Assembly: GCA_038327655.1 (NCBI GenBank)
Contig: JBBQLG010000009.1
Location: 14,633 to 78,632, forward strand
Direction: 5' to 3'
Source: JBBQLG01 sp038327655
GTDB lineage: Bacteria; Bacteroidota; Bacteroidia; Cytophagales; Spirosomataceae
Length of the DNA: 64,000 nucleotides
Made by a program: the position numbers and the translations under genes. Numbering within the stretch: position 1 is the first letter of the stretch; every line of letters starts with the position of its first letter. Positions 44,360-51,732 of the stretch are shown here, piece after piece. Below the pieces are notes generated by a model. The model saw only the letters and a list, made by a program, of their open reading frames with translations. It did no database searches and was not told the origin of the DNA.

Positions 44360-44367
44360 TACTTTTG
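44360..44367 (+). promoter_or_regulatory. TAnnTTTG -7 box of the outer-membrane transporter-like gene
   Basis: TACTTTTG lies 20 bp before the ATG at 44388. The -33 element is not clear. Confidence 0.4.
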
Positions 44368-44387
44368 TTTTAACCTACCACGGATTT

Positions 44388-45290
44388 ATGCGCGTAACGT
44401 CTTTCATCGCTACCCTGTTGCTGCTGTTACCTGTTGTTCAAACCGCACACGCGCAGGGCATGATCGACGGTTTTATGGCAGGCCAGGGCAAGGCCCGTCT
44501 CGCTGTCACCTACGCCCGGGACACGTACGATACCTATTACGTCGGCACGCGGGAAATCCGCAACCCCAACCTCGGCACCGTCACCACCGAATCCTTGACC
44601 CTGCGCGGCACGTACGGCTTAGGCACCGACATGGACCTGGTTGTGTCGGCTCCGTATATCCGTACGTCGGCCAGCGCGGGCTACTGGCCCAAACAGGAAG
44701 GTTTTCAGGACATCTCGGCCGCCCTGCGGTGGGAAGCCTTCGACTACAAGATCGGCAAGACCCGGCTGTCGTGGCTGTTCAGCGTGGGCTACTCTGTACC
44801 CATCCAGCGCTACGTAAACGATGCGCTCGTGACCATTGGGCAGGGGTCCAAAAACATCGACGGCCGGACAATGCTGCATTACAAGGCCGGGAGTTTCTTT
44901 CTGACGGGTCAGTTCGGCTACATCCGGCGCGGGCAGGCGCAACTCGACCGGGTATTCAATTACTACGATCCAGCCCTTACCAACGCAAACACCGGCTCCC
45001 TGGTGAACGTCCCCGACGTAACAGACGCTATTATTAAAGCGGGTATTTCGGCGAAACACCTTTACATCGACGGCTGGGTTCAGAAACAGACGCCCTACAA
45101 CAAGGGCACCGACATTGCACCCGGCATTCCATTTCCGACCAACGCCATTGGCTTCACGCGGGTGGGCGCGTCGGTGTACCTGCCGCTCATCAAAAAATTC
45201 GGGCTGACGGCGGGCTACAGCACCACCCTCAGCGGACAAAATACCGGCAAAACCACGCGCATCAGCGGGGGTATCCTGCTGGGCATTTAA
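44388..45290 (+). CDS. Outer-membrane beta-barrel, phenol_MetA_deg-like transporter
   Basis: After a signal peptide (about residues 1-23, ending HAQ) the 300-residue protein alternates short turns and amphipathic strands (LVVSAPYIRTSAS, ALRWEAFDYKIG, FFLTGQFGYIRRG), as in small barrels of the MetA-pathway transporter group. It ends ISGGILLGI rather than with an aromatic residue. It precedes a haloperoxidase-like lipoprotein gene on the same strand, with a 103-bp palindrome between them. The transported compound is unknown, and the family name is tentative. Confidence 0.65.
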   Translation: MRVTSFIATLLLLLPVVQTAHAQGMIDGFMAGQGKARLAVTYARDTYDTYYVGTREIRNPNLGTVTTESLTLRGTYGLGTDMDLVVSAPYIRTSASAGYWPKQEGFQDISAALRWEAFDYKIGKTRLSWLFSVGYSVPIQRYVNDALVTIGQGSKNIDGRTMLHYKAGSFFLTGQFGYIRRGQAQLDRVFNYYDPALTNANTGSLVNVPDVTDAIIKAGISAKHLYIDGWVQKQTPYNKGTDIAPGIPFPTNAIGFTRVGASVYLPLIKKFGLTAGYSTTLSGQNTGKTTRISGGILLGI

Positions 45291-45294
45291 CTAT

Positions 45295-45397
45295 CCCAAC
45301 CGTGTCGACGGACCGCCCTGAAGGGGCTTTACGGACTTGGCTATCGGTAACTAAGTCCATAAAGCCCCCTTTGGGGCGGTCCGTCGACACGGTTGGG
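45295..45397. repeat. 103-bp palindrome (two nested stems)
   Basis: Outer arms 45295-45318 and 45374-45397 are perfect 24-base complements with SalI-type core GTCGAC. Inner arms 45323-45338 and 45353-45368 pair with one mismatch (GGGGCTTTA...). The element exactly fills the gap between two plus-strand genes, starting 5 bp after one stop and ending 15 bp before the next ATG. Confidence 0.88.
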
Positions 45398-45411
45398 GAT
45401 AATCAGTCAAC

Positions 45412-46908
45412 ATGATAAAAGTCATTTCTTTCCTACTGCTGAGTTGCCTTTTCGTATCGGCCTGTAAAGAGCAGGTCATCGACGAAGGCATCCTGCCCAT
45501 CACCCTGCCCGCCACCACTGACGCCGACGGCGGAACCTGGCGTACCATCGTACTGAAATCGGCGGCTGAGGTTTCCGTTCCCCAACCGGCATCCAGCACG
45601 TCGGCGGCTTATCAGAGTGAGTTCACCAAAGTAAAAAGCGACGTGGAGGGCCTGGCTCCCGAACAAATTACCGCGCTGAGTTATTGGGCCGTTGGGGGCG
45701 TACTGCGCTGGAATCAGATTGCCCGGCAGTTGATGGCCAAGTACAACACCGGACCCGGCTACGACAACGTGACGGGGCAGGTGGCTACCGGTGATACGAC
45801 TAATCCGTTTGCCAACTCACCCAACGCGGCCCGGCTGTATACCCTGCTGAGTGTAGCGCAGTACGATGCCTTAGTGGTGACCTGGCGGGCCAAATACCAG
45901 TACAACAGGCCCTCGCTCATCAAACAGGGGGTTGCGGCCCGGGTGCCCGTACTCGATGTGCCCTCCTACCCGTCCGAGGATGCGGCCGTTGCCGAAGCCT
46001 CCTGCCAGATCTTGGCGTACTTCTTTCCGGGCGAAACCGACTGGCTCAAAACCAAAGCCGCTGAGCACAAGCAAAGCCGGATTTCGGCGGGGGCCAACGT
46101 CCCCAGCGACGTAAAAGCGGGCGAAGACCTGGCGGTAGCGGTCGCAGCGAAGGTGATTGCCCGCGCCAAAACCGACCGCTTAGGCGCGGGAGTTTCCACG
46201 AACTGGGAAACCCTGCGGACCAAAGCCGCTTATGATGTGAAGTGGAAGAGTTTGGAAAATCCGGTTCGGTCACCGGTGCTGCCGCTGGCGGGGAGCCTGA
46301 AAACGTGGTTCGACTCAACCGCCGTGTTCGCAACGGCACCGGGTGCGCCCCCGTTGACCACCTCGCCCGACTTTCAGAAAGCCCTGACCGAAGTGCGTGA
46401 TCTGGCCAGCATCCGCACCCGCGAACAGTACCGGATTGCCGCCTACTGGGCCGATGGCATTGGCACTTACACGCTCCCCGGCCACTGGAATTTTATCGCC
46501 GAAGGCCTTATTCAGCAAGCCAGCCAAAACGAACTGCGGGCCGCCCGCACGTACGCGCTCATGAACCGGACCATCCAGGATGGAGCCGCCGTTACGTGGC
46601 TCACCAAGTACAAATACTTCGTTCCCCGCCCCTCGCAGCTTGACCTGACGATCAAAACCGCCACCGGTATTCCCAACTATCCGGCTTACACGTCTGAGCA
46701 TGCTACCTTTTCCAGCGCAGCCGCTGCCGTGCTGAGCTACCTGTTCCCCAACCAGGCCAGTACCCTGACGGCGCAGGCCCACGAAGCGGTGCTGTCGCAG
46801 TTGTACGGGGGCATTCAGTACCGGTTCGACAATGAGGCTGGTGCGGCTACGGGCACGGGCGTCGGCCGGATTGCAATAGACTGGGCCAAAGCCGACGGGG
46901 CAAAGTAA
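45412..46908 (+). CDS. Second vanadium-dependent haloperoxidase-like / PAP2 lipoprotein
   Basis: The 498-residue protein has a lipobox (LFVSACKEQ, cysteine near residue 18) and a helical body. Motifs include KYNTGPGYDN (about 112), RARTYALMNRTIQDGA (about 380) and YPAYTSEHATFSSAAAAVL (about 424-442), then LYGGIQYRFDNEAG (about 463). These last two carry the SxH and the YGGIxxRxDN form of the vanadate/phosphate site, where active enzymes have PSGH and GxHxxxD. The HxxxD histidine is replaced by tyrosine here, so catalysis may differ from family. It follows the barrel-like gene and may be cotranscribed past the palindrome. Confidence 0.82.
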   Translation: MIKVISFLLLSCLFVSACKEQVIDEGILPITLPATTDADGGTWRTIVLKSAAEVSVPQPASSTSAAYQSEFTKVKSDVEGLAPEQITALSYWAVGGVLRWNQIARQLMAKYNTGPGYDNVTGQVATGDTTNPFANSPNAARLYTLLSVAQYDALVVTWRAKYQYNRPSLIKQGVAARVPVLDVPSYPSEDAAVAEASCQILAYFFPGETDWLKTKAAEHKQSRISAGANVPSDVKAGEDLAVAVAAKVIARAKTDRLGAGVSTNWETLRTKAAYDVKWKSLENPVRSPVLPLAGSLKTWFDSTAVFATAPGAPPLTTSPDFQKALTEVRDLASIRTREQYRIAAYWADGIGTYTLPGHWNFIAEGLIQQASQNELRAARTYALMNRTIQDGAAVTWLTKYKYFVPRPSQLDLTIKTATGIPNYPAYTSEHATFSSAAAAVLSYLFPNQASTLTAQAHEAVLSQLYGGIQYRFDNEAGAATGTGVGRIAIDWAKADGAK

Positions 46909-47109
46909 CCGTCAGTTTTCAGGCCCGGCGGAGCGCGATGCCAGCGGTGTGTCCGTCGATTTCCGATTACCGCTGACCAACGAAGCCACCGCCCGCATGA
47001 CCAACCGATCGTCAAGATCGAGGCCTTAAGATCAATCGTCAGAACGGCGGGGTTGGCGTCATTGATTACGCGCATGCCTCGCGGTTATGAAGGAGTTAGT
47101 TCATTCACC
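46909..47109. other. Non-coding gap after the haloperoxidase-like gene
   Basis: No convincing gene is seen. A plus-strand run near 46936-47005 reads DASGVSVDFRLPLTNEATARM and could be a degraded gene end, but it is too short and interrupted to call. Confidence 0.4.
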
Positions 47110-47162
47110 ACAAAAAACAAATCCCGCTGACAGAGTTTGTCAGCGGGATTTGTTTTTTGTGC
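47110..47162 (-). terminator. 24-bp perfect hairpin beside the tRNA fragment
   Basis: CACAAAAAACAAATCCCGCT plus GACA (47110-47133) is exactly complementary to 47139-47162 with a five-base loop. The AAATCCCGCTGACA core is the same as in the terminator just after the intact tRNA-Arg (50674-50721), which identifies it as the original tRNA terminator. Confidence 0.85.
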
Positions 47163-47181
47163 TCCCGAAGGAATAAGAACT
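47158..47181 (-). other. attL/attR-like fragment: degraded 3' end of tRNA-Arg
   Basis: The first 15 bases, TTGTGCTCCCGAAGG, are identical to 50723-50737 at the 3' end of tRNA-Arg. The next nine (AATAAGAAC) match GATTCGAAC at six positions, giving 21 of 24 overall. It marks the far end of the island. The rest of the tRNA is missing. Confidence 0.65.
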
Positions 47182-47272
47182 GTTACTGATAGTCAGCATC
47201 TTACGCAGATATTCGGATGAATATTCGGAAAAACAGGCCATTTTGAGGGGGTTCGGCTCTTCCCAGGAGTTT

Positions 47273-47692
47273 TTATTTAATTTCTAAATCGTTGACTTTA
47301 AGGCCCAGCGCCACCAGATACTCTCGAAATTGATAACCCGTCATCTCACCCAGCTTCGTACTGAAGAGTTTTTCTCTGGCGGCCACTTTAGTTTTTGCTT
47401 CATAGTCATTCACCAACCTGTCTATCATTTCGGGATGGTCAATTATATACATTTTGATTTTTTCAATCGGCAAACCTGACAGATGATTATAGTCTACATC
47501 GTCGTTCAACTGCCCGCTATGTTTCAGATCTATTCGGTAGGCAATCAGCCTTTTAAAGGCATGCATTACCGCGTCTACTTCTGGCAAATCGTACTCAGAT
47601 CGCCAGTCTAAGACATCCCGGTTTTTAATTTTGATGTCGGCTAAGTACTTTCGCAATGTCTCAATTTCAGTTGCTGAGGGTATGTGATCCAT
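47273..47692 (-). CDS. Small island protein, paralogue A
   Basis: I do not recognise this 139-residue soluble, mostly helical protein. It opens MDHIPSATEIETLRKYLADI, has LPIEKIKMYIIDHPEMIDRL in the middle, and ends with TKLGEMTGYQFREYLVALG. It shares about 57% identity by eye with the protein at 50047-50475, strongest in the last 40 residues. The MTGYQFREYL segment faintly recalls the first helix of Mrr-like endonucleases, but no catalytic core follows. It is the last gene of a minus-strand run behind the OLD-type gene and the membrane protein, 27 bp after the latter. Confidence 0.72.
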   Translation of the reverse strand: MDHIPSATEIETLRKYLADIKIKNRDVLDWRSEYDLPEVDAVMHAFKRLIAYRIDLKHSGQLNDDVDYNHLSGLPIEKIKMYIIDHPEMIDRLVNDYEAKTKVAAREKLFSTKLGEMTGYQFREYLVALGLKVNDLEIK

Positions 47693-47719
47693 AATTGTTC
47701 TTTATGAAAAAACCTGCAT

Positions 47720-48241
47720 TTATTTCGTCTTTGGTTGAATGGGCTGAAAGCCCGGAAGGGATCGGCTTTGTGCAAGGCTGGACTGTATCGAATCTATGCT
47801 GCGCGATACTCTTTCAAGTTCTGTCGTTAATGCACTAATCTCCTTATCCTTTGCTCTTGAATCCGCATATTGAAGTACACTCAATACAATCGGAATGGCA
47901 GACAGCGCGCCCACGATCCAGGCTACACGCAGTGACTTTTTAGCTGAAGCGGTTGCGTCGACGGTAGCAGCGGCACTGTCGAGCGCGGCCTGGTGGGCTT
48001 CGTTTTGTCGCTGCTCGCTGTTGGCTAACCACTTCTCAAAGCTGCCGGCCTTAATCACCTCATAACCCTTCTCAGTTAGTCTATTGGATCTTGTGCCGTT
48101 AAGCTCAATCAGGCCGTAGGCTTTCATTTGATCCATGTTCTGGTTATAAGCCATTGCGGCTTCATCCATGAAGTATTGAGTATCCTCCCTTTTGTCGCGA
48201 ATGTCTTTAAGCAGGTCGACTATTTCAGTCGAGTCGCTCAT
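47720..48241 (-). CDS. Membrane-anchored island protein with possible winged helix
   Basis: The 173-residue protein has an N-terminal helical region with a GLIELNGTRSNRLTEKGYEVI stretch in two parts (about 41-62) that reads like the wing end of a winged helix. One membrane helix follows (VAWIVGALSAIPIVLSVLQY, about 107-126), then a short coiled coil (about 128-158). The start at 48241 (MSDSTEIVDLL) is preferred; the longer frame to 48301 overlaps the OLD-type gene. It is not a known family to me. Sitting 16 bp after an ATPase-nuclease gene, a single-helix protein could be a membrane effector or anchor. Confidence 0.68.
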   Translation of the reverse strand: MSDSTEIVDLLKDIRDKREDTQYFMDEAAMAYNQNMDQMKAYGLIELNGTRSNRLTEKGYEVIKAGSFEKWLANSEQRQNEAHQAALDSAAATVDATASAKKSLRVAWIVGALSAIPIVLSVLQYADSRAKDKEISALTTELERVSRSIDSIQSSLAQSRSLPGFQPIQPKTK

Positions 48242-48257
48242 AGTACGGCACTGCGGT

Positions 48258-49979
48258 TTACTGTTCGAGCAACTGACGAACGAACTTTCGGGCTTCTTCA
48301 AAATCTGGATTATCCTTCAGCCCTCCTTTCTCAAGCACTTGATTAACCCATTTCGGACCGTGATCGCTGATACTTCTATCAAAACCCTCTATTTCTCCTA
48401 CCTCAAGGATGTGCAAGCCTTTTGCTCTGCATTTGGCTAACAATTCAGTAAGACTTGAACTTGGCCCCCCACGGGGTACGTAACTTTTACCCGAATTTTT
48501 GGCCTCGCTCCAGGGATTAGTTCTTTTTAAAACATCTCTTATTTCATCTGCTTTCTTAGATGGAAATTCGTTCGTAGGGATGTCCAAAAGAATAGCCTCG
48601 ATAGCTGCCTTAATAATATTTGCGTTTGTTTGAACTGCTTTGCTGTTAATTGAATTCACTACAACCTTCCAGTCTGCTTCTACGTCAGTCCAGTCGCCAT
48701 TTAAGCCTTCGTATATATCCTTGAAGGTATCTTTATTGTTAAGCACATCAAAATCGGTCACGGCAAGTACCGTGACCCCAATCTGCACCAAAGCATTAAT
48801 CGCAACTTTAATACGGTGCTTACCACCACAGTGAATGAAAAGTACATCAGGCCTTGTTTTTCCTGAATCATTTGTTATGGCGTCGATAACTGCCTGAAAG
48901 AATCTACAATCACCATCACTTTCACAAATAATGACTTTAGAGTGAAACAGGCCGCTTAAAATATTGGAATGCTTTAACAGTGGATCGCTCCACAAACTTT
49001 TCATGTCATTACTATTTAATTCGCTAATGCGATTTGTTGAACCATCCCTCTGAATTCTAATAATTTTCACTCTATCAGTATGCTTATCTATAAGCCCTTT
49101 TAAGAAGTCTTCACTATGGGTAGATAAGAAAAGCTGTTTATCTGATGGAAGCTCATTCGCCAGCATTTTTCCCAGAAGATAAGCCTGCGGAGGGTGTAAA
49201 AAGGCTTCTGGCTCATCAATTATTAGCATGTTTTGTTTGCCGACAAATGTGCTTAAAAGCACACCCACAAAACTTCTCATTCCATCTCCCTGCTCTTCAA
49301 GAGTTGGGAGCTTATACAGTCTCTGTAAATATTCCGTTGATAATGGGTGTTGACCTTCATTCAACGCAGGAGCAACCCCAACGTGGAGCGGAATTGTACT
49401 ACCAGCCCCTTTATTAACAGTCAAATCAACTCCAAATGCCTGCTTAAAATAATTACTGAAAACTTTTTCGAATTCTTCATCTACATATAAGTGATGTATG
49501 GGATGCTTAGGTAATTCATAGAGAAACGAAATCTGATTAGGTGGTGCAGACACTGTTAATCTATCGTGAGTCGTCAAAATTTTGACGAACAACCGGGATA
49601 GGCTATTCATATTTGTACCATTTTCCCAATGTATATGAATATGTGATGGGTGTACTGTTGCTCCATCAGTAATTTCAAAATAATCAGGATTATTTTTACT
49701 TTTCTTGAAATTCTTGCTTACATAAGAGTACACATCGGCACTCGCTCCTACTTTTACTATGTTTATTGATCTGGTAATTGTATTTTCAGAACTCGGAAAC
49801 ACTATCCGATTATATATTTCTTTTAAAGTAACGCTTTTGCCTGCATTATTTGGTCCAACAAAAACCGTGATCTGATTCTCACTTAAAGCAATTTTTGATC
49901 CGTCATTAAAAATAATTTCATCAATAAACGCTTTGGGCATTATTGATTCTCCTTCTCCTGTCAGTACGTAAGCGTTCAC
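48258..49979 (-). CDS. OLD-family ATPase with C-terminal TOPRIM domain
   Basis: This 573-residue protein pairs an ABC-type ATPase with a TOPRIM nuclease. The ATPase has Walker A GPNNAGKS (about 42-49), Walker B MLIIDEPEAFLHP (about 254-266) and the switch STHSEDFLKGL (about 283). The TOPRIM part (about 345-460) has VIICESDGDCRFF as the first acidic motif and VTDFDVLNNKDTF as the DxD motif. Stand-alone OLD proteins and GajA share this plan. There is no UvrD-like helicase (GajB) beside it. ATPase-TOPRIM proteins commonly act in phage defence, so that role is inferred. Either the first ATG (49979) or the ATG 13 codons later (49940) could be used. Confidence 0.85.
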   Translation of the reverse strand: MNAYVLTGEGESIMPKAFIDEIIFNDGSKIALSENQITVFVGPNNAGKSVTLKEIYNRIVFPSSENTITRSINIVKVGASADVYSYVSKNFKKSKNNPDYFEITDGATVHPSHIHIHWENGTNMNSLSRLFVKILTTHDRLTVSAPPNQISFLYELPKHPIHHLYVDEEFEKVFSNYFKQAFGVDLTVNKGAGSTIPLHVGVAPALNEGQHPLSTEYLQRLYKLPTLEEQGDGMRSFVGVLLSTFVGKQNMLIIDEPEAFLHPPQAYLLGKMLANELPSDKQLFLSTHSEDFLKGLIDKHTDRVKIIRIQRDGSTNRISELNSNDMKSLWSDPLLKHSNILSGLFHSKVIICESDGDCRFFQAVIDAITNDSGKTRPDVLFIHCGGKHRIKVAINALVQIGVTVLAVTDFDVLNNKDTFKDIYEGLNGDWTDVEADWKVVVNSINSKAVQTNANIIKAAIEAILLDIPTNEFPSKKADEIRDVLKRTNPWSEAKNSGKSYVPRGGPSSSLTELLAKCRAKGLHILEVGEIEGFDRSISDHGPKWVNQVLEKGGLKDNPDFEEARKFVRQLLEQ

Positions 49980-50046
49980 ATTTATCTCAATTAGTAGGTC
50001 TATTCTGCTGGTGATGGCTTTTCAGCTTTTAGTGGTTTGACTCTCA

Positions 50047-50475
50047 TTATGAGTTTTCATCGGATGACAGTGGGTTTATTTTGAAGCCTAATTCAAGTAA
50101 GTATTCCCGAAACTGGTAACCCGTCATCTCCCCTAACTTCGTCTTAAAAAGTTTGTCTTTGGCGACTACTTTCGTTTGCTTTTCATAATCATCCACAAAC
50201 CTTTCTATTAATCCCGGATGGTCGATTGTATGCGTGGTAATTTTTTCAATAGGCAACGCTAATAAGTAGTCATTATTTATGTCGTCGTTCAGCGGTTTAC
50301 TTTTGTTGCGTTCAATTCGATAGGTAATCATCTGTTTGAACGCCTTCAATACTGTCTCAGCTTCTGGCAAGTTGAGTGCCTGCTGCCACTGCATGACGAT
50401 TACGTCTTTTCGCCTGACGTCGGCTATGTATTTTCGTAATGTCTCTATTTCGGTTACTGACGGGATATAGTCCAT
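50047..50475 (-). CDS. Small island protein, paralogue B
   Basis: The 142-residue protein is a paralogue of the 47273-47692 product. It has the same MDYIPSVTEIETLRKYIAD start, the same LPIEKI...IDHP centre and an identical TKLGEMTGYQFREYL near the end; the last seven residues differ. It lies upstream of the OLD-type gene on the same strand with 67 bp between. The DNA after it (50476-50540) is a diverged copy of the DNA after paralogue A, including the end of the membrane-protein gene. The duplicated unit was therefore larger than the gene. Function unknown. Confidence 0.72.
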   Translation of the reverse strand: MDYIPSVTEIETLRKYIADVRRKDVIVMQWQQALNLPEAETVLKAFKQMITYRIERNKSKPLNDDINNDYLLALPIEKITTHTIDHPGLIERFVDDYEKQTKVVAKDKLFKTKLGEMTGYQFREYLLELGFKINPLSSDENS

Positions 50476-50507
50476 GATTGTCTGTTATGAAATGGCCTGT
50501 CTTTAAT

Positions 50508-50643
50508 CTAGTCTTTGAATGGATGGGCTTTAGCCTTATCAAAAGTCTTGATCCAGTTTACTCTGATTGTCGTGCTGTTCTACACCAATGGCCAGCGTTT
50601 TGGGGTGCCCCTGTGGGTTATTCAGCACGGATATGCCTTGCAT
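50508..50643 (-). pseudogene. Small broken gene, possibly antitoxin-like, at the island edge
   Basis: A 34-codon frame starts at 50643 and reads MQGISVLNNPQGHPKTLAIG, then VEQHDNQSKLDQDF and a stop at 50539. In another frame the strand continues TTIRVNWIKTFDKAKAHPF to a stop at 50508. The join looks like one frameshifted short gene. The N-terminus, with a strand, a turn and a second strand, recalls small antitoxins of Bacteroidetes toxin-antitoxin pairs, but no toxin is present. The last part matches the 3' end of the membrane-protein gene at 47720. Confidence 0.35.
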
Positions 50644-50673
50644 GATTTTAGAGAGTCATCTGCTCAAGTTAGC

Positions 50674-50721
50674 ACAAAAGTAAATCCCGCTGACAGTCCT
50701 GTCAGCGGGATTTACTTTTGT
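50674..50721 (-). terminator. 23-bp perfect hairpin after tRNA-Arg
   Basis: ACAAAAGTAAATCCCGCTGA plus CAG (50674-50696) pairs exactly with 50699-50721. It starts five bases past the 3' end of the tRNA and shares its AAATCCCGCTGACA core with the hairpin at 47110-47162. Confidence 0.85.
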
Positions 50722-50725
50722 ATTG

Positions 50726-50797
50726 TGCTCCCGAAGGGATTCGAACCCCTATCGTCGGTACCGGAAACCGAAATTCTATCCATTGAACTACGGAAGC
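50726..50797 (-). tRNA. tRNA-Arg (anticodon CCG)
   Basis: The 72-base cloverleaf reads GCTTCCG at the 5' acceptor and CGGGAGC-A at the 3' end, paired with one G-T. The anticodon stem TCGGT/ACCGA encloses TTCCGGT, giving anticodon CCG for codon CGG. The T-arm carries GTTCGAATC. The CCA end is not encoded. Its 3' end is the boundary of the AT-rich island. Confidence 0.93.
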
Positions 50798-50903
50798 GTG
50801 TCCTGACGGCAGTTTACGCCGTTTCGGGACGCAAAGATAGCCATTTGTTAGCCGTTTACGCAACCCTTTTTCCCATTTTTTGTGACGTACCCGCCCGGAT
50901 GCC

Positions 50904-51587
50904 CTACAGCAGCTTCATGGTTTCGTAGTCGCCGATGTGCTGTAAGTACAGAAAATGGATGAGCAGACCGTTGATGTTGTTGATCAGCTTGTGCGCTTCG
51001 GGCAGCGTACTGACCACCGTAATAATGCGCTCAAATTCAGACTGGTTGCCCATGTTTTTGTGGTGAAACGCCATGATTTCGTCGCGCGGCAGGGTCTTCT
51101 CCACAAAAAAATAGTGCATCGCTTCGTCGCTGGTGCCGGTGCTGGGATACCACAGCCGGGAGTTGAGTTTGGTCAGTTCATCGGCCGAGATACTCAGACC
51201 AATTTCTTCGCCGACTTCGCGGGCAGCCACTTCGTCGGCGGCATCGCTGGCGTCGACCATACCCGCCGGGTGTTCGTAGGTTTGCGAACCGTCGGAGATG
51301 CGACGCTGCCGGACCAGGACCACAAACTTTTCGCCCGTGATGTTGTCGATCAGGCAGACCAATACCGATGCGGCATGGCCTTTCAGGAACAGTACGGGCG
51401 GAATTTTATCGCCTTCGGGGGCCACGGCATCCACTTCGAGCAGGGCAAAGAGCACTTCGCCGTTGTGCCGACGCCGGACGAATCGCTCTTGTACACCGTT
51501 GATGGTCATGCCATTTGCTTCCATCTGGCTTTTCCAGAACTGAAATTTATGCGCATCTTCGAGTTTTTCCGGTTCTGATTGAGTCAT
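50904..51587 (-). CDS. Nudix hydrolase
   Basis: This 227-residue protein has the Nudix box in G-MVDAS-D-AADEVAA-REVGEEIGL (about 117-139). It fits GX5EX7REUXEEXGU except that the first glutamate is aspartate. The upstream YEHPAGMVD resembles ADP-ribose pyrophosphatases of the NUDT5/TrgB group. It also has a conserved LVRQRRISDGSQTYEHP segment. ADP-ribose or a nucleotide sugar is the likely substrate, with Mg2+. The E-to-D change should keep metal binding but may lower activity. It stands alone, 107 bp from the tRNA. Confidence 0.88.
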   Translation of the reverse strand: MTQSEPEKLEDAHKFQFWKSQMEANGMTINGVQERFVRRRHNGEVLFALLEVDAVAPEGDKIPPVLFLKGHAASVLVCLIDNITGEKFVVLVRQRRISDGSQTYEHPAGMVDASDAADEVAAREVGEEIGLSISADELTKLNSRLWYPSTGTSDEAMHYFFVEKTLPRDEIMAFHHKNMGNQSEFERIITVVSTLPEAHKLINNINGLLIHFLYLQHIGDYETMKLL

Positions 51588-51732
51588 GCGTATTTGCGGG
51601 AGTTGGTAGCAGGATTCGGCTAAACGACCGTTGGCGGGTGTCCGGCCCTAACCACGAATAAACAAAAATGACGCCCTCACGGGTTGGTGAAGGCGGCAAT
51701 AAATTTACCGGAGCCGTTGCTTCCCCACCCAC

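Larger units (their letters stand above)
47158..50746. mobile_element. tRNA-Arg-associated AT-rich genomic island carrying an OLD-type module
   Basis: A 3.6 kb segment is bracketed by a direct repeat of the tRNA-Arg 3' end, each copy with its own version of the tRNA terminator. All genes inside (four intact, one remnant) are on the minus strand and AT-rich against GC-rich flanks. No integrase or transposase is visible, so it is either a satellite moved in trans or a decayed element. Confidence 0.6.

Noticed and set aside
46815..47075. 86-codon minus-strand frame after the haloperoxidase-like gene
   Set aside because: It overlaps the end of the plus-strand gene and has no recognisable features.
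48258..49979. Gabija system (GajA/GajB)
   Set aside because: The ATPase-TOPRIM protein resembles GajA, but no UvrD-like GajB helicase is adjacent in either direction.
50515..50928. 137-codon plus-strand frame across the tRNA
   Set aside because: It runs through the tRNA-Arg gene and its terminator and has no conserved content.
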